DNA of 33,059 bases from an uncultured Parabacteroides sp. (GTDB lineage Bacteria > Bacteroidota > Bacteroidia > Bacteroidales > Tannerellaceae), in NCBI GenBank assembly GCA_900547435.1, contig URGO01000014.1:1-33059 (forward strand). Reading direction: 5' to 3'. Below, in pieces: positions 7,512 to 16,524 of the stretch. The notes under the pieces are model-generated. The model saw only the letters and a list, made by a program, of their open reading frames with translations, was not told where the DNA came from and did not search any database. Both the position numbers and the translations under genes were made by a program. The number at the start of each line of letters is the position of its first letter. Within the stretch, counting starts at the first letter, position 1.

Positions 7512-9755
7512 TTACCAATATATTTTGCGGGTATATTCGCGTCCCTGGCAAACGACACGGGCCACATAAAAGCCGGAGGGCAATGCGGGATAAGAACAGG
7601 CACTCTGCGCACAGTTCAATCGACGGCTGTCTACCAAATGTCCGGCAGCATCATACAATTGAAATGTAGCAGATAAAGCACTTTCTAACCCAAGATGGAG
7701 CGTATGCGTTGCAGATTCTACGACAATCCATACAGCCTGCGGCACCACAACCGCTTCGTTAGCCGTAATATCGTCCGTATACGAAAGCACCGGGTCAATA
7801 TACAAAGCTGTACGGAATCCATCGTCTGCGCATTGCGAGATTTCCATCCATCCTTTCTCCGAATCATTCAACCAAGCTGTATTGCCGCTCAGTTCACCTT
7901 TGCTGACATTGTAAACACAGAAACGGTCATCGTTCTCGCCCTTTATTTTATAGCTGATGAACAGATTCCCCTGCACACGGACTGGTTCATCGAATGCAAT
8001 AAAATGTTCTTGCGAACGGTAAAGCGGTTTGGTTTGATCTACCGCTTCATCGCCCTCCCACACCCGATAAACCGGCCGGAATTCTTTTTGTGCCAATAAA
8101 GTCTCCGGCTTATCATCTCCGCCATAAACCCGGACTTCCACCTGCGGAGCCGTACGTCCGGAATAGGCCGGTGTAACCAAATAACAACCATACAACTCCG
8201 CCGGTGAAAGCAGAGAATATCTTTCAGCATATTCGGTTGTTCCGGTTTCATTCAAACCGAACAAATAACTGTTTTCTGTCAGTCGTGCCGTTTCGATATG
8301 ATCCTGCTTGTTGTTTTCTACCACATGACTCAGGCGCACGGCAGCAGCACCGGCATACGGGTTCATCCCGTCGCAAGTTTTAACGTTGGGATTATCGGGC
8401 GACAACCAATATTGCAACTGTCTGTCGACATCATCCGACGGTTGCCATGCAGAATATACTCTGTAGTAAAAGTCATTATAAGGAGTATTGCAATACGAAC
8501 TTCCACCGGTCAGTGCCCCTATCACCCGATAATCCGCATCAAACAAAGGCGAACCGGACGAGCCTATAGCCGTACACCCCAATTGCCATTCCGGGATATG
8601 CCAGAAACCGTTTTTCGTAAAAGACTTTATATCCGCCGTAAAGGTTCCGACCTCGACTTTTTCCGCAAGGCTAAACCTTTTGGTAGAACCCATCGGGTGT
8701 TGAATGCTGACATACGATGTGTCGTCCGAAGATGCCTCTGCACTCCATCCGGCATAATAGGGACGATAATAAACGGGAGGAACTTCCATCAATTCCAAAA
8801 GCGCAAGATCCATATCTTCATTTACCGCACGGGCATACGCCGATGCCAGGCTCATCTCTTCAGTTCCCCTCATCGGTGATGAGCAGGTAGGACTATTATA
8901 ATTGAAAAACGAAATGACAGTTCCGGCTATCTCCTCATAATCCGGATTCCGAAGCGTGAAGTCCTCGTTCAAACAGTGCGATGCCGTCAGAAGATAGGGT
9001 TTTCCGTCCTGATTGATATTATTCAATAACGTACCGGTACAGAAATATTGCCCATTGATAATCAGTAACACCACACTTTGCCCAATATCCTTATACAGAT
9101 TCCCTTCCGGTACGGAACAAATTAGCGGAGGAATGCAGGAGCCATACAACGGCTCACTTCTCGGTTCCGCACTACGCATAAAATCACGGTAAGCATGATT
9201 GATCTCCCCGATACGCAACCGGGCATGAAACGGCACATGCGCCGGCTCCTGATATTCGATGATCACCTCATCGCCATATATCGGAGAAACCGGAAGAAGA
9301 TGCTTTTCCGAATTGTTCTGATGAGTGAATGCCCCGCGGACCTGGCTCTGAGACGGATTATACAGGAAAAGCTGTGCGCCTTCAGGTAATTCATATTCCG
9401 AGAAAAGCAAATTCAGGGAAACAGCCCCCTCCGAACGGATACCCAAACGCCAAACCCGCGTTCCGTCAGCCAACGTGAACCACTCGCCGGAGTTATCCGG
9501 TGTAAAATCAGTCATAAACTTATAAGCGAAACGATTAGAAGCCCGCAATCCGTCATATTCCATCGAGTCCAAACAAAGTTGCTCCTGCAAATCAAATGCA
9601 GGCATCTCCTCAAATGAAAAAGCCGTTCCGGAACGAAACTGGCCGAAAGGCAAAGGCGAACCGCCATGGCTGACCTGAGCACCCAAGTCAATAGAGAAAC
9701 AATAAAAAAGTAAGAGCATGAGGCTCCATCGTATAATCGTCCGATTCTTTTCCAT
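7512..9755 (-). CDS. Secreted trypsin-like (S1, lysyl-endopeptidase-like) serine protease with T9SS C-terminal sorting domain, 747 aa
   Basis: A signal peptide (to about residue 26, LGAQ) and a ~180-residue N-terminal region resembling a propeptide precede the protease domain. The triad is visible: LTASHC (His260), DMDLALL (Asp316) and GSSGSP (Ser400). Ser replaces the usual Asp before the nucleophile and CTGTLL precedes the His, a pattern known from lysyl endopeptidases. Several Cys (207, 213, 239, 261, 291, 394) could form disulfides. After a long beta-rich region the last ~60 residues (FQLYDAAGHLVDSRRL...LPSGFYVARV...) match a type A T9SS sorting domain, implying export across the outer membrane and cell-surface attachment. 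Lys specificity is an inference from family resemblance. Confidence 0.88.
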   Translation of the reverse strand: MEKNRTIIRWSLMLLLFYCFSIDLGAQVSHGGSPLPFGQFRSGTAFSFEEMPAFDLQEQLCLDSMEYDGLRASNRFAYKFMTDFTPDNSGEWFTLADGTRVWRLGIRSEGAVSLNLLFSEYELPEGAQLFLYNPSQSQVRGAFTHQNNSEKHLLPVSPIYGDEVIIEYQEPAHVPFHARLRIGEINHAYRDFMRSAEPRSEPLYGSCIPPLICSVPEGNLYKDIGQSVVLLIINGQYFCTGTLLNNINQDGKPYLLTASHCLNEDFTLRNPDYEEIAGTVISFFNYNSPTCSSPMRGTEEMSLASAYARAVNEDMDLALLELMEVPPVYYRPYYAGWSAEASSDDTSYVSIQHPMGSTKRFSLAEKVEVGTFTADIKSFTKNGFWHIPEWQLGCTAIGSSGSPLFDADYRVIGALTGGSSYCNTPYNDFYYRVYSAWQPSDDVDRQLQYWLSPDNPNVKTCDGMNPYAGAAAVRLSHVVENNKQDHIETARLTENSYLFGLNETGTTEYAERYSLLSPAELYGCYLVTPAYSGRTAPQVEVRVYGGDDKPETLLAQKEFRPVYRVWEGDEAVDQTKPLYRSQEHFIAFDEPVRVQGNLFISYKIKGENDDRFCVYNVSKGELSGNTAWLNDSEKGWMEISQCADDGFRTALYIDPVLSYTDDITANEAVVVPQAVWIVVESATHTLHLGLESALSATFQLYDAAGHLVDSRRLNCAQSACSYPALPSGFYVARVVCQGREYTRKIYW

Positions 9756-9802
9756 AAATCAATTCCATCATCTGTCGAATAAATATAAAATAAGAAACTG
9801 CC

Positions 9803-9810
9803 CAAAGATA
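9803..9810 (-). promoter_or_regulatory. -7 box upstream of the protease gene
   Basis: TATCTTTG on the minus strand matches the -7 consensus, 47 bases before the protease ATG. No convincing -33 TTTG is visible at 19-21 bases. The divergent aldA promoter must lie on the other side of the same 169-bp spacer; TAATTTTA at 9891-9898 is its best, imperfect, -7 candidate. Confidence 0.5.
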
Positions 9811-9924
9811 ACAATTATATCCGAAGCAGATTTGTCAGAAATGATAAATCTTCTATCAAAATTCATAACAAAGAGCCGGATAGGAACACGTAATTTTATG
9901 CCAAATTAATTAATACAGATTGCC

Positions 9925-11358
9925 ATGAAAGAATTAAAGATGTTTATCAACGGAAAATTCGAAGAGAATGTTTCCGGAAAATGGATTAATGTGTTGAACC
10001 CTTCAACAGAAGAAATCACCTGCCTAATGCCTGACGGAACAGCAGATGACGCACGCCGCGCCATTGATGCTGCCGCAGCTGCACAGCCTGCATGGGAACG
10101 CACCCCGGCCGTAGAACGTGCCGCTTATTTAGTAAAAATAGCCGCCGGAATCCGTGAAAGGGCGGATGAACTGACACAGATTATCGTAAAAGAAGGAGGA
10201 AAGACACAGGCTCTTGCCCGTACCGAAGTCTTGTTTACAGCGGATTATCTGGAATATATGGCAGGATGGGCCCGCCGCTATGAAGGTGAGATTATCCCCA
10301 GCGACCGTCCGAAAGAAACTATCCTGCTCTTTAAGAAACCGATCGGGGTTACTACGGGTATTTTACCTTGGAACTTCCCATTCTTCCTGATTGCCCGCAA
10401 AATGGCACCGGCATTGGTAACCGGTAATACCATTGTCATCAAACCCAGCCAGCTCACACCGGAGAACGCTTACGTTTTTGCCCAAATTGCTGCTGAGACA
10501 GGACTTCCGGCTGGTGTATTCAATATCGTGAACGGACGCGGGTCTGTAGTAGGTCACGAATTAGCGGCAAACCCCAAAGTAGGCATGGTGAGCCTGACGG
10601 GTAGTGTAGGAGCCGGCCAGCAGACAATGGCTGCAGCAGCACCCAACATCACGAAAGTATCTTTGGAATTAGGAGGAAAAGCTCCGGCAATTGTCATGGC
10701 AGACGCGGATCTTGATTTAGCGGTGAAGTCTATTATTGCATCACGCGTTATCAATACCGGCCAGGTCTGCAACTGCGCAGAACGTGTTTATGTAGATAAA
10801 AAGGTGAAAGAACCGTTCATGGAAAAATTGCTCGCCGGCATGAAACAGGTCAAGGTGGGAAATCCGAACGAGATAGCCGACCTGGACATGGGACCGCTTA
10901 TTGAGGCCAATGCGTTAGCTTCTATCGAGAAGAAGGTAGAACGTGCCATCGCACAAGGTGCTACATTACTCTGCGGAGGGAACCGAATCGGCACTCAAGG
11001 CTACTTCTTCGAACCGACCTTATTGGACAACGCAACACAAGACATGGACATCATCCGCGAAGAGACATTCGGTCCGGTATTGCCGGTGGTAGAGTTCAGC
11101 GACATTGACCAGGCTATCACATGGGCAAACGATTGCGAATATGGATTGACTTCCTCGCTTTACACACAAAATCTGGACAATGCATTCCAAATCATGCGTG
11201 CCCTGAAGTTTGGTGAGACCTACATCAACCGTGAAAACTTTGAGGCAATGCAAGGATTCCATGCCGGATGGCGTAAATCGGGAATAGGTGGCGCCGATGG
11301 CAAACATGGATTGGAAGAATATTTGCAAACACATGTGGTTTATATTGAAACAAAATAA
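9925..11358 (+). CDS. aldA: Aldehyde dehydrogenase, lactaldehyde/glycolaldehyde type (AldA)
   Basis: The 477-residue protein follows Escherichia coli AldA along its whole length, by memory of that sequence. Shared blocks include GVTTGILPWNFPFFLIARKM, ARRYEGEIIPSDRP, the ELGGKAPAIVM block (Glu248), GQVCNCAERVYV (catalytic Cys282) and the C-terminal FHAGWRKSGIGGADGKHG. AldA is a soluble NAD-dependent enzyme that oxidises L-lactaldehyde to L-lactate or glycolaldehyde to glycolate, the end of aerobic fucose/rhamnose use in enterobacteria. In an anaerobe it may handle aldehydes from deoxysugar breakdown. No fucose or rhamnose genes are in the window. It is monocistronic: a strong terminator follows 50 bp after the stop. 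Residues MKELKMFINGKFEENVSG support the chosen start. Confidence 0.92.
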   Translation: MKELKMFINGKFEENVSGKWINVLNPSTEEITCLMPDGTADDARRAIDAAAAAQPAWERTPAVERAAYLVKIAAGIRERADELTQIIVKEGGKTQALARTEVLFTADYLEYMAGWARRYEGEIIPSDRPKETILLFKKPIGVTTGILPWNFPFFLIARKMAPALVTGNTIVIKPSQLTPENAYVFAQIAAETGLPAGVFNIVNGRGSVVGHELAANPKVGMVSLTGSVGAGQQTMAAAAPNITKVSLELGGKAPAIVMADADLDLAVKSIIASRVINTGQVCNCAERVYVDKKVKEPFMEKLLAGMKQVKVGNPNEIADLDMGPLIEANALASIEKKVERAIAQGATLLCGGNRIGTQGYFFEPTLLDNATQDMDIIREETFGPVLPVVEFSDIDQAITWANDCEYGLTSSLYTQNLDNAFQIMRALKFGETYINRENFEAMQGFHAGWRKSGIGGADGKHGLEEYLQTHVVYIETK

Positions 11359-11407
11359 ACTTGGATTCTCTGCAGATTTAATCTTAAAAGCAATTCTTTC
11401 TTTTGAG

Positions 11408-11438
11408 GGTGTGCCGCCTTGGCACACCTTCTTTTTTC
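11408..11438 (+). terminator. Intrinsic terminator of aldA
   Basis: GGTGTGCC (11408-11415) and GGCACACC (11421-11428) form a perfect 8-bp GC-rich stem with a 5-base loop, followed by TTCTTTTTTC. Confidence 0.9.
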
Positions 11439-11465
11439 TCATTTGAAGAGTTTTGAGCCATTCTC

Positions 11466-11496
11466 TTTCGTTTTATCAGAAAAACTATTACTTTTG
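11466..11496 (+). promoter_or_regulatory. Promoter of the XRE-cupin / acyl-CoA synthetase operon
   Basis: TTTC (11466-11469), a 19-base spacer and TACTTTTG (11489-11496). The -7 box is perfect and the -33 box differs from TTTG at one base. The start codon chosen for the regulator is 23 bases downstream of the -7 box, which also rules out the in-frame start at 11496 inside the promoter. Confidence 0.75.
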
Positions 11497-11519
11497 TGTC
11501 GAATTTAAAAAGATATATC

Positions 11520-12101
11520 ATGAATGACAATAAAATTATCGGTTCAAAGATTCAAAAAATAAGAGAATCCAAGCAGTTAAGCATCGAGGACGTAGCAGAA
11601 CGTTCCGGTCTGAGTGTCGAACAAATTCAGCGTATCGAAGGCAACGTAGACTTTCCTTCGTTGGCTCCGCTGATTAAAATAGCCCGCGTTCTGGGTGGCC
11701 GCCTCGGAACATTCCTTGATGACCAATCAGAGTTGGGCCCGGTTATCTGCCGCAAAGGGGATTTGGCGGGCGACGGTATCGGCTTTACCAACAACAATAC
11801 GGAAGGTCGTAAGCACATGAGTTATTATGCGCTTGCCGGGGATAAATCCGGTCGCCACATGGAACCGTTCCTTATTGACGTTGTTCCTTCAACCGAGGGC
11901 GAGGAATTTATCTGCTCATCCCACGAAGGGGAAGAATTTATCTATGTGTTGGAAGGCAAACTGGAAATCCTTTATGGGAAAAACTATTATCTGTTAGAAG
12001 CCGGAGACTGTATCTATTATGATTCCATCGTATCGCATCACGTACATGCTGCCCCAGGAGCTTCAGCACGGATTTTGGGAGTAATCTATACACCTTATTA
12101 A
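11520..12101 (+). CDS. XRE-family HTH regulator with C-terminal cupin domain (193 aa)
   Basis: I chose ATG 11520 because an earlier in-frame start (11496) overlaps the -7 box, and because MNDNKIIGSKIQKIRESK is the normal N-terminus of this family. Residues ~8-63 form the XRE helix-turn-helix (LSIEDVAERSGLSVEQIQRIE). Residues ~115-190 form a small cupin barrel (EEFIYVLEGKLEILYG...LEAGDCIYYDSIVSHHVHA) with His residues that could bind metal or ligand. Such proteins are soluble one-component regulators that sense a small metabolite and usually control the adjacent gene. Here the next gene, 59 bp downstream, is an acyl-CoA synthetase, a pairing common in Bacteroidales, so a fatty or aromatic acid, or its CoA ester, is a reasonable but unproven ligand. 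Confidence 0.9.
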   Translation: MNDNKIIGSKIQKIRESKQLSIEDVAERSGLSVEQIQRIEGNVDFPSLAPLIKIARVLGGRLGTFLDDQSELGPVICRKGDLAGDGIGFTNNNTEGRKHMSYYALAGDKSGRHMEPFLIDVVPSTEGEEFICSSHEGEEFIYVLEGKLEILYGKNYYLLEAGDCIYYDSIVSHHVHAAPGASARILGVIYTPY

Positions 12102-12160
12102 GTTTATGAAATTATTCCGGCAGAAGCAAAATTCTATTCATTTCAAAAAAAGGAATTTCT

Positions 12161-13816
12161 ATGTTACAATTACAGAATAAAACAGTAGGCCAATGGCTGG
12201 AATATTGGGCTACAAAGACACCGGACAAAGAATACCTCGTCTATTCCGATCGAGACCTGCGTTTCACGTGGAAAGCGTTCAATTATCGGGTGGATTGCAT
12301 GGCTAAAGGATTGATGGCAATCGGTGTGAAGCATGGAACGCATGTCGGCATTTGGGCGACAAATGTACCGGATTGGCTGACATTCCTGTACGCTTGCGCC
12401 AAAATAGGTGCGGTAGCGGTTACAATTAACACTAATTACAAGCAAAGCGAATTGGAATATTTGGTAGAAAATGCCGATATCCACACGATGTGCATCACAG
12501 ACGGCGTATTCGATGGGAGTTATATTGATATGGTGTATACCATGCTTCCGGAATTGCGTGAATCGCAACGCGGTTATCTGAAGAGTCCCCGTTTTCCGAT
12601 GCTAAAGAATGTAGTCTATATCGGACAAGAAAAGTTTCGCGGTATGTATAACACCCCGGAATTATTACTCTTAGGACAAAACATCAGCGATGAGACTTTG
12701 GAAGAAGCCAAGACAAAAGTCATTCCGCAAGATGTGGTGAATATGCAATACACATCCGGAACGACTGGATTCCCTAAAGGCGTCATGCTGACCCATCACA
12801 ACATCACCAATAACGGCTATTTTACCGGAGAAGGCATGGCCTATACGCCAGAAGACAAACTCTGCTGCTGTGTTCCGCTGTTCCATTGCTTCGGTGTCGT
12901 ATTAGCTACAATGGCTGTCCTGACTCATGGCTGCACTCAGGTAATGGTCGAAAAATTCGATCCGCTGGTGGTATTGGCCTCCGTACACAAAGAACGTTGT
13001 ACAGCTCTTTATGGCGTACCGACCATGTTTATCGCGGAGCTTAATCACCCGATGTTCTCTATGTTCGACCTGACCTCTCTTCGCACCGGAATCATGGCAG
13101 GTTCGTTGTGCCCGATTGAACTGATGCGTGCCGTAACCGAAAAGATGCACATTACCCATATCACAAGCGTGTATGGTTTGACGGAGAGTTCGCCGGGTAT
13201 GACGCATACGGTATTGGAAGATCCGTTTGAAGAACGTTGTACCACCGTCGGGAAAGAATATCCATTTACCGAAGTCAAAGTATTGAATCCGGAGACCGGA
13301 GAAGAATGTGCAGTAGGCGAACAAGGCGAAATGTGTTGCCGGGGGTATTTGGTAATGAAAGGGTATTACAACAATCCGAAAGCTACAGCTGAGGTTATCG
13401 ACAAGAACGGATTCTTGCATAGCGGCGACTTGGGCATCAAGGATGAAAAGGGATATTACCGTATCACGGGCCGTATCAAAGATATGATTATCCGAGGTGG
13501 GGAAAACATCTACCCACGTGAATTGGAAGAGTTTCTTTATCATCTGCCCGGTGTGAAAGATGTACAAGTAGCAGCCGTTCCCTCCAAGAAATACGGTGAA
13601 GAAGTCGGAGCGTTTATCATCTTACAGGAAGGGGTTACCATGACAGACGAAGATGTCAAAGACTTCTGCCGAGGTAAAATCGCACGACATAAGATTCCGA
13701 AATATATTTTCTTCGTGGATGCGTTTCCTATGACCGGAAGCGGGAAAATTCAAAAATTCAAGCTGAAAGATTTAAGTCTGCAATTATTGGCAGAACGAGG
13801 AGTCACTCCTGTTTAA
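12161..13816 (+). CDS. AMP-binding acyl-CoA synthetase (fatty-acid-CoA ligase type, 551 aa)
   Basis: Full-length ANL-superfamily enzyme: the P-loop-like YTSGTTGFPKG (residues 197-207), the aromatic VYGLTESSPG motif, the hinge and C-terminal GRIKDMIIRGGENIYPRELE, and the catalytic Lys in TGSGKIQKF near the C-terminus. It activates a carboxylic acid with ATP to an acyl-adenylate and transfers it to CoA. The profile is closest to medium/long-chain or fatty-acid-CoA ligases such as FadD3/AcsA-like proteins, but the substrate cannot be fixed. It is probably co-transcribed with the XRE-cupin gene 59 bp upstream. The 3' end runs directly into an octamer array that forms the convergent terminator with typA. 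Confidence 0.9.
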   Translation: MLQLQNKTVGQWLEYWATKTPDKEYLVYSDRDLRFTWKAFNYRVDCMAKGLMAIGVKHGTHVGIWATNVPDWLTFLYACAKIGAVAVTINTNYKQSELEYLVENADIHTMCITDGVFDGSYIDMVYTMLPELRESQRGYLKSPRFPMLKNVVYIGQEKFRGMYNTPELLLLGQNISDETLEEAKTKVIPQDVVNMQYTSGTTGFPKGVMLTHHNITNNGYFTGEGMAYTPEDKLCCCVPLFHCFGVVLATMAVLTHGCTQVMVEKFDPLVVLASVHKERCTALYGVPTMFIAELNHPMFSMFDLTSLRTGIMAGSLCPIELMRAVTEKMHITHITSVYGLTESSPGMTHTVLEDPFEERCTTVGKEYPFTEVKVLNPETGEECAVGEQGEMCCRGYLVMKGYYNNPKATAEVIDKNGFLHSGDLGIKDEKGYYRITGRIKDMIIRGGENIYPRELEEFLYHLPGVKDVQVAAVPSKKYGEEVGAFIILQEGVTMTDEDVKDFCRGKIARHKIPKYIFFVDAFPMTGSGKIQKFKLKDLSLQLLAERGVTPV

Positions 13817-13910
13817 GTTTTTGGTATTTTGAGTTTATTAGTTTGTAAGTTTTTCAGGTTGAAATAACACTATAACTTATAAACCAATAAACTCAAAAAC
13901 TTATGAACTT
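13815..13910. repeat. Inverted octamer array that forms the bidirectional terminator between the acyl-CoA synthetase and typA
   Basis: Twelve consecutive 8-bp units run from the TAA of the synthetase to the stop of typA. The first half is AGTTT-type (GAGTTTAT, TAGTTTGT, AAGTTTTT) and the second half is the complement AAACT-type (ATAAACCA, ATAAACTC, AAAAACTT). The two halves pair: 13827-13851 with 13874-13898, 25 bp with one mismatch and one G:T, around a 22-base loop. It separates two convergent genes and overlaps both stop codons, so it should terminate both transcripts. Confidence 0.8.
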
Positions 13911-15708
13911 AATTGCGGTTCTGGCGTTTGCGCTCAGTTTCGTCCAAGATAATTTTGCGCATACGCATATAATGCGGAGTGATTTCTACATATTCATCTC
14001 CCTTGATATACTCCAACGCATCTTCCAAGCTGAAGATTGTAGGAGGTGCCAAAGACACTTTTTCGTCAGAACCAGAAGCACGCATATTTGTCAATTTCTT
14101 CGACTTCGTTACGTTTACCACCAAATCATTCTCTTTCGTATGCTCGCCCACAACCTGACCGGCATAAACCTCATCCCCCGGAGCAATAAAGAAACGTCCG
14201 CGCGATTGCAAGTTGTTCAAGGCATAAGCGTAAGCTGTTCCCGTCTCCATAGCGATAATAGACCCATTCGTGCGACGCTCGATATCCCCTTTCCACGGTT
14301 GATATTCCAAGAAACGATGGGCAATGATAGCTTCTCCGGCTGAAGCGGTCAAAGCTGCATTATTCAATCCGATGATTCCACGGGAAGGAATAACAAATTC
14401 CAAATGCATACGTCCGTTTTTGCTTTCCATCATTGTCATCTCGCCTTTACGCTTTGTCACCATATCAATGATTCGGCTGGAACATTCTTCCGGAAGATTG
14501 ATGGTCAGTTGCTCTACCGGCTCACACTTTACTCCATCTATCTCTTTGATGATAACCTGGGGCTGCCCCACCTGCAACTCATAGCCTTCACGACGCATGG
14601 TTTCAATCAACACCGACAAGTGCAACACGCCTCGTCCATAGACCAACCACGAATCGGCCGAGTCAGTCGGCTTCACGCGCAGAGCCAGGTTCTTATCCAA
14701 TTCTTTCTGCAAACGCTCATAAATATGACGCGAAGTAACAAACTTCCCGTCTTTGCCAAAGAACGGAGAATTATTAATCGTAAACAACATAGACATGGTC
14801 GGCTCGTCAATGGCAATCGTTGGCAAAGCTTCCGGTTCCAAGGCATCGGCAATGGTCTCACCGATTTCAAAACCTTCAATACCGATAACCGCACAAATAT
14901 CCCCCGATTGGACCGCCTGCACTTTAGTGCGTCCCAATCCCTCGAATACATCAATCTCCTTTATCTTGGATTTGACCTGCGAACCATCGCGCTTACACAA
15001 CACAATATCCTGTCCTTCTCGTAATTCGCCACGATGAACACGCCCTACAGCGATACGTCCCACATACTTAGAGTAATCCAACGATGTAATCAGCATCTGC
15101 GCCGGTCCTTCCAATGTCTGCGGTTCCGGAATATACTTAATAATAGCATCCAATAAAGCCGTAATATCGGTAGTCGGCTTTTCCCAATCCTCCGACATCC
15201 ATCCCTGCTTGGCTGAACCGTAAATAGTCGGGAAATCCAGCTGCTCTTCGGTTGCATCAAGGCTAAACATCAAGTCAAACACCATCTCCTGCACTTCCGA
15301 GGGACGGCAATTGGGCTTGTCAACCTTATTAATGACTACAATAGGCTTCAATCCGATCTGAATAGCCTTCTGAAGCACGAAACGGGTCTGAGGCATCGGG
15401 CCTTCGAATGCATCAACCAGCAGAAGACATCCGTCCGCCATGTTCAACACGCGTTCCACTTCGCCTCCAAAGTCGGCGTGCCCCGGTGTATCAATAATAT
15501 TGATTTTATACCCTTTATAATTAATAGATACATTTTTTGCCAGAATAGTAATACCTCTTTCTCGTTCCAAATCGTTGTTGTCAAGAAACTGGTCTGGCTC
15601 TGTTTGACCTTCACGGAAAAGTTTTCCGGCTAATAACATCTTGTCCACAAGCGTTGTCTTGCCGTGGTCTACGTGCGCGATAATCGCGATGTTTCTTATC
15701 TTTTGCAT
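13909..15708 (-). CDS. typA: Translational GTPase TypA/BipA
   Basis: The 599-residue protein has the full translational GTPase signature: AHVDHGKTTL (G1, residues 11-20), RGITILAKN (switch I/G2), DTPGHADFGGEV (G3) and NKVDKPNCRP (G4), then EF-G-like domains and the TypA-specific C-terminal domain (GTAYAYALNNLQSRGRFFI, GEHTKENDLVVNVTKSKKLTN). TypA binds the 70S ribosome and is needed for ribosome assembly and growth under stress such as cold. Length is normal for the family. It has its own -7 box and is convergent with the acyl-CoA synthetase. Confidence 0.97.
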   Translation of the reverse strand: MQKIRNIAIIAHVDHGKTTLVDKMLLAGKLFREGQTEPDQFLDNNDLERERGITILAKNVSINYKGYKINIIDTPGHADFGGEVERVLNMADGCLLLVDAFEGPMPQTRFVLQKAIQIGLKPIVVINKVDKPNCRPSEVQEMVFDLMFSLDATEEQLDFPTIYGSAKQGWMSEDWEKPTTDITALLDAIIKYIPEPQTLEGPAQMLITSLDYSKYVGRIAVGRVHRGELREGQDIVLCKRDGSQVKSKIKEIDVFEGLGRTKVQAVQSGDICAVIGIEGFEIGETIADALEPEALPTIAIDEPTMSMLFTINNSPFFGKDGKFVTSRHIYERLQKELDKNLALRVKPTDSADSWLVYGRGVLHLSVLIETMRREGYELQVGQPQVIIKEIDGVKCEPVEQLTINLPEECSSRIIDMVTKRKGEMTMMESKNGRMHLEFVIPSRGIIGLNNAALTASAGEAIIAHRFLEYQPWKGDIERRTNGSIIAMETGTAYAYALNNLQSRGRFFIAPGDEVYAGQVVGEHTKENDLVVNVTKSKKLTNMRASGSDEKVSLAPPTIFSLEDALEYIKGDEYVEITPHYMRMRKIILDETERKRQNRN

Positions 15709-15729
15709 TGACTATCAATTTTTCGGGCG

Positions 15730-15737
15730 CAAAATTA
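15730..15737 (-). promoter_or_regulatory. -7 box of the typA promoter
   Basis: TAATTTTG on the minus strand matches TAnnTTTG exactly, 21 bases before the typA ATG and 43 bases after the birA stop. No clear TTTG lies at 19-21 bases. typA is therefore probably transcribed separately from birA. Confidence 0.55.
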
Positions 15738-15779
15738 CTAAATAAATAAGAAAGAGCCATCAGGTAACAAGTTAAATAA

Positions 15780-16520
15780 TTATGACGAAATCACAAATCT
15801 CACTTCCTTAAACTCATACCGGCGGATAGTATTATCTCTCAGACGGAGATGCAGATAACCGGAGGGTTCTATTTCCTCAATAGACGCCTCAAAACGTCCG
15901 CTTGCATCTTCATAAAGGTGGAATCCTTCACGTCGGTATAAGGACTGCCGATAAGCCTCTTGTATCAGTACCTCTTTCTCCTGCAACAAGAGCAGGTAAT
16001 TGGCATATAACCGCTCTAAAAACTCTTGCAAGAAATTCTCCCTATCCGTCCTTTTTCCTATAATCTGGTATAAGGAAACCGGATTAGGCGCATTGCTCTT
16101 GAATTCTTTCTGATTGATATTGATGCCTATCCCCAAAATTGAGGAATAAATAAACTGCCCCGCCAAATCATTCTCAATCAGCATTCCACATATCTTCCGG
16201 TCACGCCAATAAATGTCATTCGGCCATTTTACGGTTATATCGTCCACATACCGGTCCAAGGTCTGCTTCACGCTCAAAGCCGTAATCTGGGAAATCAAAA
16301 ATTGTCGGTTTGCCAGGAGAAATGTAGGATAAAGTACCACACTGAATGTCAAATTCTCGCCCTCAGCCGATTCCCAACTATTCCCGATTTGTCCGCGCCC
16401 GGCAGTCTGAAATTCAGCCCACACCACACTTCCCTCGCCCAGTTGCTCCGGACGAGCCAGTGCGTGCAGGTAATTATTGGTCGAATCCGTCTTTTGCAAA
16501 CGGATGATTCGCGGCATCAT
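15780..16520 (-). CDS. birA: Biotin-[acetyl-CoA-carboxylase] ligase, catalytic domain only (BirA)
   Basis: The protein carries GRGQIGNSWE (residues 41-50), KWPNDIYW (98-105) and KICGMLIEN, the biotin- and ATP-binding motifs of class II-fold biotin protein ligases. It lacks the N-terminal HTH of E. coli BirA, so it is a group I enzyme that attaches biotin to carboxylase BCCP domains in the cytoplasm and is not a DNA-binding repressor. I chose the ATG at 16518-16520 (246 aa): GAAGGAG lies about 9 bases upstream and the start follows the mmcQ stop by 4 bases. A start at 16541 or 16550 would overlap mmcQ. It is the third gene behind rpn and mmcQ and likely depends on the rpn promoter. Confidence 0.92.
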   Translation of the reverse strand: MMPRIIRLQKTDSTNNYLHALARPEQLGEGSVVWAEFQTAGRGQIGNSWESAEGENLTFSVVLYPTFLLANRQFLISQITALSVKQTLDRYVDDITVKWPNDIYWRDRKICGMLIENDLAGQFIYSSILGIGININQKEFKSNAPNPVSLYQIIGKRTDRENFLQEFLERLYANYLLLLQEKEVLIQEAYRQSLYRREGFHLYEDASGRFEASIEEIEPSGYLHLRLRDNTIRRYEFKEVRFVISS

Positions 16521-16524
16521 TTCA

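Noticed and set aside
12902..13567. Minus-strand frame of 221 codons opposite the acyl-CoA synthetase
   Set aside because: The plus strand encodes all the conserved ANL motifs; the antisense frame has none.
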